Origin: Yinghuangia seranimata
Lineage (GTDB): Bacteria; Actinomycetota; Actinomycetes; Streptomycetales; Streptomycetaceae
Direction of reading: 5' to 3'
Length of the DNA stretch: 64,000 nt
Assembly (NCBI RefSeq): GCF_029953285.1
Contig: NZ_JASAOI010000029.1
Span: forward strand, 124,001-188,000
Below are positions 1-8,246 of this stretch, in pieces (the stretch's first letter is position 1; each line of letters starts with the position of its first letter). The notes beneath the pieces are model-generated. The model searched no databases and was not told the DNA's origin. It saw only the letters and a list, made by a program, of their open reading frames with translations. Made by a program: the position numbers and the translations under genes.

Positions 1-60
1 CTCGGGGATGCCCAGTTCGTCGGCGACGACGGCGATGATGCGGCTCTCGAACGCGTCCAC
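1..60 (-). CDS. 5' end of a CDS leaving the window (ACP-like N-terminus?)
   Basis: A minus-strand GTG at 60 is preceded by AAGGAG at a seven-base distance, and twenty codons are open to the left edge (beginning VDAFESRII and ending DELGIPE). The pattern of an amphipathic helix ending in E-L-G-I resembles helix I of acyl carrier proteins, but this is a guess from very few residues; only the start site and reading frame are well supported. Confidence 0.5.
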   Translation of the reverse strand, partial: MDAFESRIIAVVADELGIPE

Positions 61-302
61 GTTGCTTCTCCTTGTGCTGCGGTGTCGCCGGGCGGCCGCC
101 CGGACCCGGGGCGAGTACCACCTGTGCGGGTCGCGCCACGCACGGCGTGATGGGACTGTGACGCGCTGTGTCGGTCAGGGCGGTCGTGGTCGTTCAGTTG
201 TTCGCATGCCGGCGACTGCTCGGCGCGGAGTGACCGTCGGGGTTTCCGGGCAGAGGCATCCTGCGTATCCGCAGGCGGGGGCGTTCCGAAGGAGGGTTGC
301 CG

Positions 303-1280
303 ATGCCGCGCCGCGCCGCGCCGGACGCCGACGGCCGTTTCGACACGGTCGCCGGCGAGCTGTACGCCCTGCCGCCATCCGAGTTCACCGCGGCCCGCGA
401 CGCCCACGCCGCCCAGGCCCGCAAAGACGGCGACCGCCCCCTCGCCGAGCGGATCCGAGCGCTGCGCCGCCCGACGCTCGCCGCGTGGGCGAGCAACCTG
501 CTCGTCCGCGCGCAGCCCGACGAGGTCGACGGTGTCCTCGAACTCGGCGAGGCGCTGCGCGCGGCGCACCGGGACCTGGACGGGGCGCGCCTGCGAGCGC
601 TGTCCGCCCAGCAGCGCACCCTCACCACGGCACTGGCCCGCCAAGCACGCACCCTCGCCGCCGACGCCGGCCAGGCACTGAGCGACCAGGCCCTGGGCGA
701 GGTCCGCGACACGGTGCAGGCCGCCCTCGCCGACCCCGACTCCGGCACTGCATGGGCGTCCGGACGGCTCACCCACCCTTTGGTCCCGCCCGCGTTCCCC
801 GCCCTCGCGCCCGGGCCTCCCCCGGAGCCGGGAGCCGGAAAGCCGAAGCCGACGAAGGCGAAACCGGCGAAGGCGAAACCGGCAGCGCCGCAGACGGTCA
901 GCGACCTCGACCGGGCACGGGCCCGCCGCGAGGCCCGTGCACAACTCGCCGAGGCGCGCCGGAAAGCCGACGCGGCGGCCGCGCGTCTCGCGGAACTCGA
1001 GCAGGCCGCCTCAGCGGCCCACGCCCAGGCCCTGGAAGCTCAGGAACGCCGGCAGCACGCCCGCGACCGACAGGCCGAGCTGCGTCGCCGGATCGCCGAC
1101 GCCAAACAGGCCGAACGCGACGCCGCCGCCGAGGAACGCGACGCCCGGCACCGCGCGGAACAGGCCGAACGCCACGTGACCGAAGCGCGGCGTCACGCCG
1201 ACGAGGCCACCGGGCACGTCGAGCGCCTCGCTGCAAAAGCAGACGACCCGGCAAACACGAGCCCCTCGGACCACCCCTAG
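303..1280 (+). CDS. Hypothetical Ala/Arg-rich coiled-coil protein
   Basis: The 325-residue product has no family I recognise. Residues 1-170 are a compact helical region with conserved-looking stretches (R-R-P-T-L-A-A-W-A, then S-A-Q-Q-R-T-L); a Pro/Lys-rich linker (about 175-200) follows, and then roughly 110 residues of Ala/Glu/Arg/Gln heptads typical of a long coiled coil. There is no signal peptide or membrane segment, so it is probably cytoplasmic. ATG 303 is chosen because GGAGG lies at 291-295 with seven bases between; a TTG six bases upstream in the same frame is less likely. It stands alone on its strand, followed by 358 bases without a clear gene. Similar proteins of unknown function are common in actinomycetes. 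Confidence 0.75.
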   Translation: MPRRAAPDADGRFDTVAGELYALPPSEFTAARDAHAAQARKDGDRPLAERIRALRRPTLAAWASNLLVRAQPDEVDGVLELGEALRAAHRDLDGARLRALSAQQRTLTTALARQARTLAADAGQALSDQALGEVRDTVQAALADPDSGTAWASGRLTHPLVPPAFPALAPGPPPEPGAGKPKPTKAKPAKAKPAAPQTVSDLDRARARREARAQLAEARRKADAAAARLAELEQAASAAHAQALEAQERRQHARDRQAELRRRIADAKQAERDAAAEERDARHRAEQAERHVTEARRHADEATGHVERLAAKADDPANTSPSDHP

Positions 1281-1638
1281 ACGCCCCACCGCACTGTCCC
1301 GCGACCCGTCGCGCAATCCGTATGGGTTGCCCCGACGTGGGCAGCCGCCCGGTGACCCACGACGGACTCCGAGAAAGGTCCGCCGCGCTGAAGGTCCTCG
1401 ATAATGCGGATCAAGGGCGACCTGCGCCGGTTCAAGGTGTACATGGGGACCCGCGGCGCGCCCGGCGGCAGCCGCGAGGGTGCCTGACGCCGGGCCGACC
1501 GGTTTCTCCCCTGGTACCCGACGCAACCGGGCCACGCCCCCACCTGGGCACCGCTGCGGCCATCCGGCGGGCCGTGTCGTCCGCGTCCGGGGCACGTGGT
1601 CCCTCCGGCGGGCTGCGGGCGCGTGACATGCTTTTCGT
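1281..1638. other. Intergenic stretch with a small degenerate coding trace
   Basis: No full gene is visible. A 27-codon frame at 1404-1487 on the plus strand reads I-K-G-D-L-R-R-F-K-V-Y-M-G and stops, with an in-frame stop 15 bases upstream. This resembles the conserved strand near the C-terminus of DUF4132-type proteins (pattern G-D-L-R-x-Y-x-I-H-L-G), so it may be the eroded tail of such a gene. The rest shows no obvious promoter, terminator or repeat. Confidence 0.4.
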
Positions 1639-3207
1639 ATGGCGGATCACGGAGTTCCTGTGGCGCCGGACGGTCTGATGGGCGGGCGCGACCCGGTCGT
1701 GGCGATGGTCCGGGAGCTCCTGGCCGGCGTTCCCGGATCCGCGGTGTTCCTCGAACCGGAGTTCGGGCCGGGCGGCGAGGTGGCGGACTTCCGGTTCGCG
1801 GCCGCGTCCCCGGACGCTGTCGACATCGGCGGGCGCCGCGGCCCGGAGCTGGTCGGGGCGAACGTCCTGCAGACGTATCCGGGCGTGGACGCCACCGACC
1901 TGTGGCAGGGCTACCTGAGCGCGTTGGCGACCGGTGTCGCCTACGAAGGGGAACTGGAGTACGAAGAGGCGTCCCCCGGCATCCCGCACCGGTCCCGCTA
2001 CAGCGTGCGCGCGGTGCCGTGCGTGCACGGACTGCTCGTCTCCTGGAACCGCCTGGACTCCGGCGAACGCGAGCAACGCCGACTGGTGCTCATGCAGCGC
2101 CTGGGCCGGCTGGGCTGGGTGGACCGGGACCTGGTCCGCGGGGAGATCGTCTGGTCCGACGAGGTGTACTCGATCTTCGGCAGGGACCCGTCCCTGGGCC
2201 CGATGCCCCTGGAGGACCTGGCCGCCAAAGCCGAGGACGAGGACGGTTCGGCGGCCGCGGACGCGGTCCGCCGTCTCCTGGAGGACGGCGAACCGCTGGA
2301 CCGCACCTTCCGCATCCGCCTGGCCGACCAGCAGGTGCGCCATGTGCGGGTGGTCGCCGAAACCGAGTCGGACGTGCACGGCAGGCCGGTCCATGTCCAC
2401 GGCTTCTTCCAGGACGTCTCCGCCGCCAAGCACGCCGAGCAACAACTGCTGGAGCAGCAGCAGGCCGCACTCGCCCAGCAGAGCCTGCTGGCCGCAGAAC
2501 GCGACCTGGCCGCACGTCTCCAGGACACCCTGCTGCCGCTCCCCCAGCAGAAGCTGGACCTCGCCGGCCTCACCGTCGACGTCGCCTACCAGCCCGTGCA
2601 CGAAGGCCTCAACCTCGGTGGCGACTGGTACAGCGCCATCGAACTGCCCGACGGCAACGCCCTGCTCGTCGTCGGCGACGTCGCAGGCCACGGACTGGAC
2701 GCCGTCGCCACCATGGCCCTGCTGCGCTTCACCGCCAAGGGCATGGCCATCACGGGCACCCCGCTGCCCACCGTCCTGTCCAACCTGAACACCCTCCTGC
2801 TGCACACCTCGGAGCGGGACAGCCACACGGCCAGCATGATCATGGCCGTCTACGAGCCCTCCGCCAGCCGACTCACCTGGGTCCGCGCCGGCCACCCGCC
2901 GCCGCTGCTCGTCCGCGACGGCGACGCGCGCTTCCTGCCGACCCCGGCCGGCATCCTGCTCGGCGCGACCGCAGAGTCCCGCTACGAGGCGTCCACCCTC
3001 GACCTGCGGCCCGGCGACCACCTGCTGCTCTACACGGACGGCCTGGTCGAACGGCCGGGCGAGCCCCTGGACGCGGGCCTCGTCCGACTGGCCCGAACCG
3101 TCCTGGCCCACGCCGACGCCCCCCGGTTCCTGGACGGCCTCATACGGGATCTCGTCACCCCGGAGGCCCGCCGCGACGACATCTGCGTCCTGCACATCAG
3201 CCGCTGA
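1639..3207 (+). CDS. PAS-domain PP2C/SpoIIE-type serine phosphatase
   Basis: The 522-residue cytoplasmic protein should dephosphorylate a phospho-serine/threonine partner, as RsbU/SpoIIE phosphatases do for anti-sigma-factor antagonists. Two PAS-like modules occupy about residues 20-270; the second carries the G-E-I-V-W-S-D-E-V-Y-x-I-F-G-R-D pattern typical of actinobacterial regulators. A short Gln/Ala coiled coil (275-300) precedes the PP2C domain (about 310-520), which shows the metal-binding motifs G-G-D-W-Y, V-G-D-V-A-G-H-G and Y-T-D-G-L-V-E. There are no membrane segments, so the signal is presumably intracellular. No matching anti-sigma kinase or antagonist gene is adjacent. No convincing ribosome-binding site precedes ATG 1639; ATG 1678 is a possible shorter start. 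Confidence 0.88.
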   Translation: MADHGVPVAPDGLMGGRDPVVAMVRELLAGVPGSAVFLEPEFGPGGEVADFRFAAASPDAVDIGGRRGPELVGANVLQTYPGVDATDLWQGYLSALATGVAYEGELEYEEASPGIPHRSRYSVRAVPCVHGLLVSWNRLDSGEREQRRLVLMQRLGRLGWVDRDLVRGEIVWSDEVYSIFGRDPSLGPMPLEDLAAKAEDEDGSAAADAVRRLLEDGEPLDRTFRIRLADQQVRHVRVVAETESDVHGRPVHVHGFFQDVSAAKHAEQQLLEQQQAALAQQSLLAAERDLAARLQDTLLPLPQQKLDLAGLTVDVAYQPVHEGLNLGGDWYSAIELPDGNALLVVGDVAGHGLDAVATMALLRFTAKGMAITGTPLPTVLSNLNTLLLHTSERDSHTASMIMAVYEPSASRLTWVRAGHPPPLLVRDGDARFLPTPAGILLGATAESRYEASTLDLRPGDHLLLYTDGLVERPGEPLDAGLVRLARTVLAHADAPRFLDGLIRDLVTPEARRDDICVLHISR

Positions 3208-3337
3208 CCAAGCCCGGCCGCTTCCCCGTTCGCGAAGCTACGGGTGTGGCATGCGTCGCCGACATCCGGGCAGCCCCTCACTGTCGGGCGGTACGGGGGC
3301 GCTGGGCCCTTGTCGGCCTGCGGGGTCGGAGGGCGGC

Positions 3338-3676
3338 ATGAGGCGGTCGGCCAGGTCCGTGTGGAAGGCGATTCGCTGCCTCCGTAGATCCGGCGCGCCC
3401 ACGGACCCCGAAGACCTCGCGGCGGACGACGGCGAAGAGGCCGTGGCGCGGCGCAAGGGCGTCTTCCTGCACTGCGCGGCGGATTCGGCGATCCGTCAGG
3501 CCGGCGGCTGGCCCGTACCCACGGCCGACCCGTTCGACGTGATGACCGAGGCACTCGCGTTCGGCCTCGACGACATCACTTACGCCGACGCGCTGGAAGC
3601 GCTGCAGACACGCCTCGCGCAGCACGGGTACCCGCCTTTCCGTCCGCCCCTCGGCTGGACGGTGCCGGGTCTGTGA
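3338..3676 (+). CDS. Small hypothetical protein
   Basis: A 112-residue product with a basic N-terminus (M-R-R-S-A-R-S-V-W) and a C-terminal region containing F-D-V-M-T-E-A-L-A-F-G-L-D-D-I and A-L-E-A-L-Q-T-R-L. No family recognised. The ATG at 3338 is preferred over an upstream in-frame ATG at 3251 because GGAG occurs at 3328-3331, six bases before it, whereas the upstream extension has low-complexity composition typical of untranslated DNA. No signal peptide. It follows the phosphatase by 130 bases on the same strand, so a functional link is possible but not shown. Confidence 0.55.
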   Translation: MRRSARSVWKAIRCLRRSGAPTDPEDLAADDGEEAVARRKGVFLHCAADSAIRQAGGWPVPTADPFDVMTEALAFGLDDITYADALEALQTRLAQHGYPPFRPPLGWTVPGL

Positions 3677-3758
3677 GCGGGCACCACAGGCACCACGCCG
3701 GAGCCGGCGCGCGTCGCGCCACGCGCCGACACGCCGCGACCCTTTCAGCGGTCGCCCG

Positions 3759-4505
3759 TCACTCGCTGCGGACGGTGAGGCGTCCCGCGTCGTCGAGTCG
3801 TGCGAGGCGGTCGTGTTCCCGGTCGGCCCACTCCCGCACCCGGTCGGGGTCGAGCGCGGTGCCGTGGCCGACGTGAAGGGCGGTCGGGTTGAGGGCGAGC
3901 ATCGTGCGGAGGCTGGCGAGGTTCTGCCGGGGGTCGTCGTGGAAGGGCGGGTTGGCGGGCCGGCCGGGGATGAGGCCCATGAACGAGTTCGCGATCAGGT
4001 CGCCCGCGACGAGGTCGCCGTCGTCGGTGAGGACGGAGACCGATCCGGCGGTGTGGCCGGGGGTGGGCATGATGCGCGCCGCGAGGCCGAAGTCCTCGAG
4101 GCCGGTCTCGCCGCGGATGAGCACGTCGGGTTCGAAGGGTTCAGCCTGGGCGTGGAGCTTCGGATTGCGGTCCATGAGGCGGCCCATCGGGCCGGTGGGC
4201 AGGTACGGTTCGCGGACCCGGCCGGAGCGGTACGGCCCCAGGTCGGCGACGTGGCCCGCCACGGGCGCGCCGGTGAGCCGGTGCAGTTCGGCGGCGGAGC
4301 CGAAGTGGTCGATGTGGCCGTGCGTGATGACGATCAGCGAGACATCGGCCGGGTCGACGCCGTGCGCGGTGATCTGGTCGTGAATCCTCTTGCCGCTGCC
4401 CGGAGTTCCGGCGTCGACGACGACGGGGCGGCGGCCGAGCAGCAGGTAGGCGTTGATGTTGTGCCGGCCCATGACCGGGATCGGGACGACCTTCGTACGG
4501 GACAT
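3759..4505 (-). CDS. Metallo-beta-lactamase-fold hydrolase
   Basis: The 248-residue protein carries the zinc-binding signature H-G-H-I-D-H at residues 62-67, the downstream histidine in P-T-P-G-H-T-A-G-S, the aspartate in L-V-A-G-D-L-I and the last ligand in L-H-V-G-H-G-T. This is the glyoxalase II/lactonase-like branch of the superfamily; the substrate (thioester, lactone or phosphodiester) cannot be told from sequence. No signal peptide, so cytoplasmic. ATG 4505 is chosen because GGAGGAG stands just upstream; an upstream in-frame start at 4550 has no such site. It lies 108 bases downstream of the GlxA-type regulator on the same strand, which suggests co-regulation. Confidence 0.87.
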   Translation of the reverse strand: MSRTKVVPIPVMGRHNINAYLLLGRRPVVVDAGTPGSGKRIHDQITAHGVDPADVSLIVITHGHIDHFGSAAELHRLTGAPVAGHVADLGPYRSGRVREPYLPTGPMGRLMDRNPKLHAQAEPFEPDVLIRGETGLEDFGLAARIMPTPGHTAGSVSVLTDDGDLVAGDLIANSFMGLIPGRPANPPFHDDPRQNLASLRTMLALNPTALHVGHGTALDPDRVREWADREHDRLARLDDAGRLTVRSE

Positions 4506-4613
4506 GGTTCTCCTCCGAGATGTGCTGGTCGACACCGCGCGTGCGGGCATGGCGGAGCTCGGCCGGTACGCGAGCGCGCCCGGTGGCCGGCGGGCGGTGT
4601 GGGTGACGAGGGG

Positions 4614-5588
4614 TCAGAAGCGGCGGCGGTACTCGGCCGGGGTGGTGCCCAGCCGTCGGCGGAAGACGCGGTGCAGCGTCTCCACGGAACCCAGGCCGCT
4701 GGCCGCGGCGACGTCCGGCAGGGGCCGGTCGCTCTCCTCCAACAGCCGCCGGGCGGCCTCCAGCCGGGCGGCTTCGACGTAGGCGGCCGGTGTCGCGGAG
4801 GTGCGCTGGTGGAACAGCCGGGTGAAGTGACGCCTGCTCAAGTGCGCGCGGGCGGCGAGGACTTCGAGGGAGAGGTCCTCGGCGAGGTGTTCGGCGATCC
4901 ACATCCGCAGTTCGTCGATCCGGTCGTCCGAGGAGCTCTGGACGGACAGCGGCACACTGAACTGGCTCTGTCCGCCGGAGCGTTTGACGTACATGACCAT
5001 CATCCGGGCGGTCGCGAGCGCGAGTTCCTGGCCGTGGTCCTCGGCGACCATGGCCAGCGCCATGTCCATCCCCGAGGTGACGCCGGCGCAGGTCCACACC
5101 TGCCCGTCCCGCACGAAGATGGGATCGGGATCGACGCGGACGCCGGGATGCTCGGCGGCCAGCCGGTCCGCGGTGAGCCAGTGGGTCGTGGCGGGCCGCC
5201 CCTCCAACAGCCCGGCGGCGGCCAGCAGGTGCGCTCCCGCGCAGATCGACCCGATCCGCCGGGCGTGGGGGGCCGCACGGCGCAGCCAGTCGACGACCTC
5301 GTGGTCGATCACCGGCTCCACGCCGCCTTCGACGAGCTCGATCGCCCCGGACACCAACAGGGTGTCGATCGGGCCGACCACGTCGTCGAAGGTCAGGTCG
5401 GCCATCAACCGGACGCCGCTGGAGGTGGTCACCGGGCCGCCGTCGGCCGTCGCGATCTGCACGAGGTATCCGGGTCGTTCGGCTCCGGCGACCCTGGAGG
5501 CGACGGAGAAGACCTCGGCGGGGCCGGTGGCGTCCAGCAGCTCGATGCCGGGGAAGGCGACGATCACGACGCGGTGCGGTTGGGGCAT
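4614..5588 (-). CDS. GlxA-family transcriptional regulator (DJ-1/PfpI plus AraC HTH)
   Basis: This 324-residue regulator has an N-terminal DJ-1/PfpI-type amidotransferase-like domain (about 1-190; V-V-I-V-A-F-P-G-I-E start and the nucleophile-elbow segment G-S-I-C-A-G-A-H-L-L-A-A-A-G-L-L with its cysteine) and a C-terminal AraC-type double HTH (about 225-320; A-A-R-A-H-L-S-R-R-H-F-T-R-L-F and the R-R-L-G-x-T-P-x-x-Y-R tail). Family members sense a small metabolite through the N-domain, though ligands are rarely known. ATG 5588 is preferred over a TTG at 5624; neither has a strong ribosome-binding site. The next gene on the same strand encodes the metallo-hydrolase, a likely target. Confidence 0.88.
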   Translation of the reverse strand: MPQPHRVVIVAFPGIELLDATGPAEVFSVASRVAGAERPGYLVQIATADGGPVTTSSGVRLMADLTFDDVVGPIDTLLVSGAIELVEGGVEPVIDHEVVDWLRRAAPHARRIGSICAGAHLLAAAGLLEGRPATTHWLTADRLAAEHPGVRVDPDPIFVRDGQVWTCAGVTSGMDMALAMVAEDHGQELALATARMMVMYVKRSGGQSQFSVPLSVQSSSDDRIDELRMWIAEHLAEDLSLEVLAARAHLSRRHFTRLFHQRTSATPAAYVEAARLEAARRLLEESDRPLPDVAAASGLGSVETLHRVFRRRLGTTPAEYRRRF

Positions 5589-5833
5589 GCCCTGATCATT
5601 CCGCGCGATCGGTGATGGCTGCAATGACCAGGATCTGTCACATCAGGCCATGGGCGGAAGGACTTCCGGCGGTCGTCAGCGGTCGATCCGCCGGTGACAG
5701 CGGCACGGAGTTCTCCCAGGGGCGTCAGGGTGCCGGCCGGTTCCCCGCCGGGCCCTTCCCCCGTGCGGGTGGTGACTGCTTCCAGGGCGTGGCACGGGCG
5801 CCCCGCGCGGAGGCGCCGTGGCACGTTGGCCGC

Positions 5834-7003
5834 ATGATGATGATGCTTGGCGGGGCCGGAGCAGGCCGGGAGGACGCTCGGACCACGGCGGTTCACGGGG
5901 ATCGGATGGTGGCCGATCCCGGGGCGGTGGCCTCCGCCACGCCCTGGCGGTTCCGCGCGCCTGAGCAGCTGGCGCCGTACGAGGACGGCTGGCGCGAGCT
6001 GGCGGCCGCCACTCCTGGCGGGTCGTATTTCACGACTCCCGACTGGGTGCTCGCGGTCTGGGAGACGTCGGCGGTCGCGGACGCGGAAGCGGCGGTGTGG
6101 ATCGACGGGGACGGACGCGTCGAGGCGGTGCTGGCGCTGGCCCGGATGCGTGCCCGCCTGCATCCGCGCGTCCCGATCCCGGTGACGCACTGGGGGCTGC
6201 TCGGGTACGGCGACGACGCCGCCGACCACGGCGTGGTGTTGACGGTCCCGCATCGGCGCGCGGATGTCGGCGCGTGGGCGCGGGGTCGCTGCCGCCGGGG
6301 CACCGTCTGGATGCCCGCCGTCGACCCGGACGCCGACCCGGTGCCGTTCCCGCGCGGCGTGCGTCCCGTCGCGCGTACCGTGTGCCCGCGTCTGGCCGTG
6401 GCGCCTGACCGCGCCGTGGGCTCTGCGGGCTTCCGGCGGCTCATGGCCCGACGGGGGCGCCAACTCACGGGCGAGGGCGTCAACTTCCGGTGGGTGGGTC
6501 CGGGCGAGGTGACGCGGGCCGACCTGGAGACCGTCCTGCGGCTGCACCGGGTGCGGCGGGACCACCTGGGCACCGCGACCGGTTTCACGCCGCGGCGGCT
6601 GGAGCTTCACGCGCGCCTGCTGGACCGGGCGGATTCGACGCGTGGACCTGCGGTGATGTTCGCCGAGGCCGACGGGGTCGCGGTCGGGGCGGTCTACGGC
6701 TTCCGCTGGCAGGACACGTTCGCCTATTACAACGGCGGCTGGGACCCGGCCTACGCGCGTCTGAGCCTGGGCACGGTGCTGCTCGACCGCACGATCGCGA
6801 CCACGGTCGCGGCAGGGGTACGGACGTTCGACTTCCTGCGCGGCTCGGAGGCGTACAAGTTCGCGTCGTTCGGTGCCGAGCAGCGCTGGGACACGCAGTG
6901 GCTGCGCCCGAAGGGGCCGGTCGCCCGTACGGCGGGGGTGGCCCTGCGTCTCGGCAAGGCGCTCGGCGCGCGGTCGTCGGGAGGGCCGGCGGGGCGCCGT
7001 TGA
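5834..7003 (+). CDS. CelD/BcsL-like GNAT-fold acetyltransferase (FemAB-related)
   Basis: The 389-residue product matches the Acetyltransf_6 (CelD/BcsL) group: an N-terminal half with G-S-Y-F-T-T-P-D-W-V and W-G-L-L-G-Y-G-D-D, and a C-terminal catalytic half with V-G-A-V-Y-G-F-R-W, Y-Y-N-G-G-W-D-P, L-S-L-G-T-V-L-L and F-D-F-L-R-G-S-E-A-Y-K. Such proteins occur in exopolysaccharide loci and share the double-GNAT fold of FemABX aminoacyl-tRNA-dependent transferases; the acyl donor here is unknown. The open frame extends upstream to 5612, but ATG 5834, the first of a run of ATGs, or ATG 5906 are better starts; none has a clear ribosome-binding site. It is followed by a glycosyltransferase and a convergent flippase. 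Confidence 0.75.
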   Translation: MMMMLGGAGAGREDARTTAVHGDRMVADPGAVASATPWRFRAPEQLAPYEDGWRELAAATPGGSYFTTPDWVLAVWETSAVADAEAAVWIDGDGRVEAVLALARMRARLHPRVPIPVTHWGLLGYGDDAADHGVVLTVPHRRADVGAWARGRCRRGTVWMPAVDPDADPVPFPRGVRPVARTVCPRLAVAPDRAVGSAGFRRLMARRGRQLTGEGVNFRWVGPGEVTRADLETVLRLHRVRRDHLGTATGFTPRRLELHARLLDRADSTRGPAVMFAEADGVAVGAVYGFRWQDTFAYYNGGWDPAYARLSLGTVLLDRTIATTVAAGVRTFDFLRGSEAYKFASFGAEQRWDTQWLRPKGPVARTAGVALRLGKALGARSSGGPAGRR

Positions 7004-7181
7004 GCCGTCGGTGTCGGCGAAGCCGTCCCGTTTCCCTCGAACGGCGGTGTGACGACAACCCGTTCGGTGCAAACGGCTGGGCCGTTCGATGGGGTCCGGT
7101 GTGCCGCCACCCGAGCGGGGTGGGTCGTGATGATTGAGTCAAATAGGACTTATAGCCCTGTGTCGAGGGAGTCGTGTTCCG

Positions 7182-8246
7182 ATGCCTGCCAGACCGCCTC
7201 GCACGACCGCGGCCATCGTGTTCACCCGGATGCCGACCTCGCAGAACCCCATGACCAAGGGGAGGTTCCGGGAAGACCCGATGTTCACGTACTACCGCTG
7301 CATGGTGGTGGCGTTCGCGTCGGTGCGCCGTTGGAACGAGGACGTCGACCTCGCGCTGGTGTGCTCGGAGCCGCCGCCCGCGCCGTTCGACGTCGAGTTG
7401 GCGAAGCTCGGGGTCGAGGTCGTGCCGGCGCCCTTCACGCACCGTCCTCCCGCGGGCTTCGGGCGGTGGGGCGGATCGCTGTTCCTCCTCGACGCGATGG
7501 AGGCGTTGCGCGACCGGGGCGGGCTGCAGATGTTCCTCGACCCCGACATCCTGTGCGTGCGGCCGTTCGACGAGATGCTGCGGTTCCAAGGGGACACGGT
7601 GGGGGTGCAGGGCGAGCGCCTGTCGGACCTGCAGAAGCCCTCCTCCGACAAGTTCAAGGGGTACCGCGACACGTGCGCCGCGATGTACCCGGAGCTGGGC
7701 GAGACCCGGCTCGAACACGACCTGTACGGCGGGCACTTCTACGCGATCCCGGAGCACTTGATGCCGGTCGTGCTGGAACGCGCCGAACGGGCCTGGAAAC
7801 TCTCGCTCGCGCGGTTCGAGCAGGGCCTGCCGGCCTTCACGACCGAAGAGCCGCTGATGAACTACGCGGTGCTCGCGGTGCCGACCACGCACATGGGGCC
7901 GCACGTGCGCAGCATCCCCACCGCGCCGTGGCGCCGGTTCCTGACCGACCCCACCGTCATCGACGGGCTCACGCTATGGCACTGCAGCCACGAGAAGGAC
8001 ATGGGATTCCGGCGCCTGTACCAGGCCGCGGTGGACCCGGACTCATGGTTCTGGACCGCCCCGGGGCGGGAGTTCCGTGCCAGAACGGGGGCCACGCTGT
8101 CCGCGACCCAGCAGACCCGCATGCGCGCACTCCTCAACGCGGGCGGGGACTTCGTCGAGCGGTACACGAGCGAGCGCATGCAGAACCGGCTCAAGCCGCT
8201 GTACGTCGAGATGGTGCGCGTCCACGCCAGCCTGCGCCGCCGGTAG
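7182..8246 (+). CDS. Glycosyltransferase-like protein
   Basis: The 354-residue protein has the layout of a nucleotide-sugar glycosyltransferase: an N-terminal Rossmann-like half and a D-P-D motif (F-L-D-P-D-I-L-C-V, about residue 122) that fits the metal-binding DxD of GT-A enzymes. No signal peptide or membrane segment. ATG 7182 is used, with GGGAG ten bases upstream; a nearby A+T-rich patch (7134-7160, with a TATAGC hexamer) may carry its promoter. Its last 56 bases overlap the end of the convergent flippase gene. Neighbours (CelD-like transferase, flippase) suggest assembly of a cell-surface polysaccharide; the sugar donor and acceptor are unknown. Confidence 0.65.
   Translation: MPARPPRTTAAIVFTRMPTSQNPMTKGRFREDPMFTYYRCMVVAFASVRRWNEDVDLALVCSEPPPAPFDVELAKLGVEVVPAPFTHRPPAGFGRWGGSLFLLDAMEALRDRGGLQMFLDPDILCVRPFDEMLRFQGDTVGVQGERLSDLQKPSSDKFKGYRDTCAAMYPELGETRLEHDLYGGHFYAIPEHLMPVVLERAERAWKLSLARFEQGLPAFTTEEPLMNYAVLAVPTTHMGPHVRSIPTAPWRRFLTDPTVIDGLTLWHCSHEKDMGFRRLYQAAVDPDSWFWTAPGREFRARTGATLSATQQTRMRALLNAGGDFVERYTSERMQNRLKPLYVEMVRVHASLRRR

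Noticed and set aside
8..1678. Long open plus-strand frame of 556 codons
   Set aside because: Arg/Pro/Gly-rich low-complexity translation with no family resemblance; it overlaps the well-supported gene at 303-1280 in another frame.
1432..3195. 587-codon minus-strand open frame opposite the PP2C phosphatase
   Set aside because: Mirror of a high-G+C gene; composition is Gly/Gln/Val/Arg without domain motifs, and the plus strand carries clear PP2C motifs.
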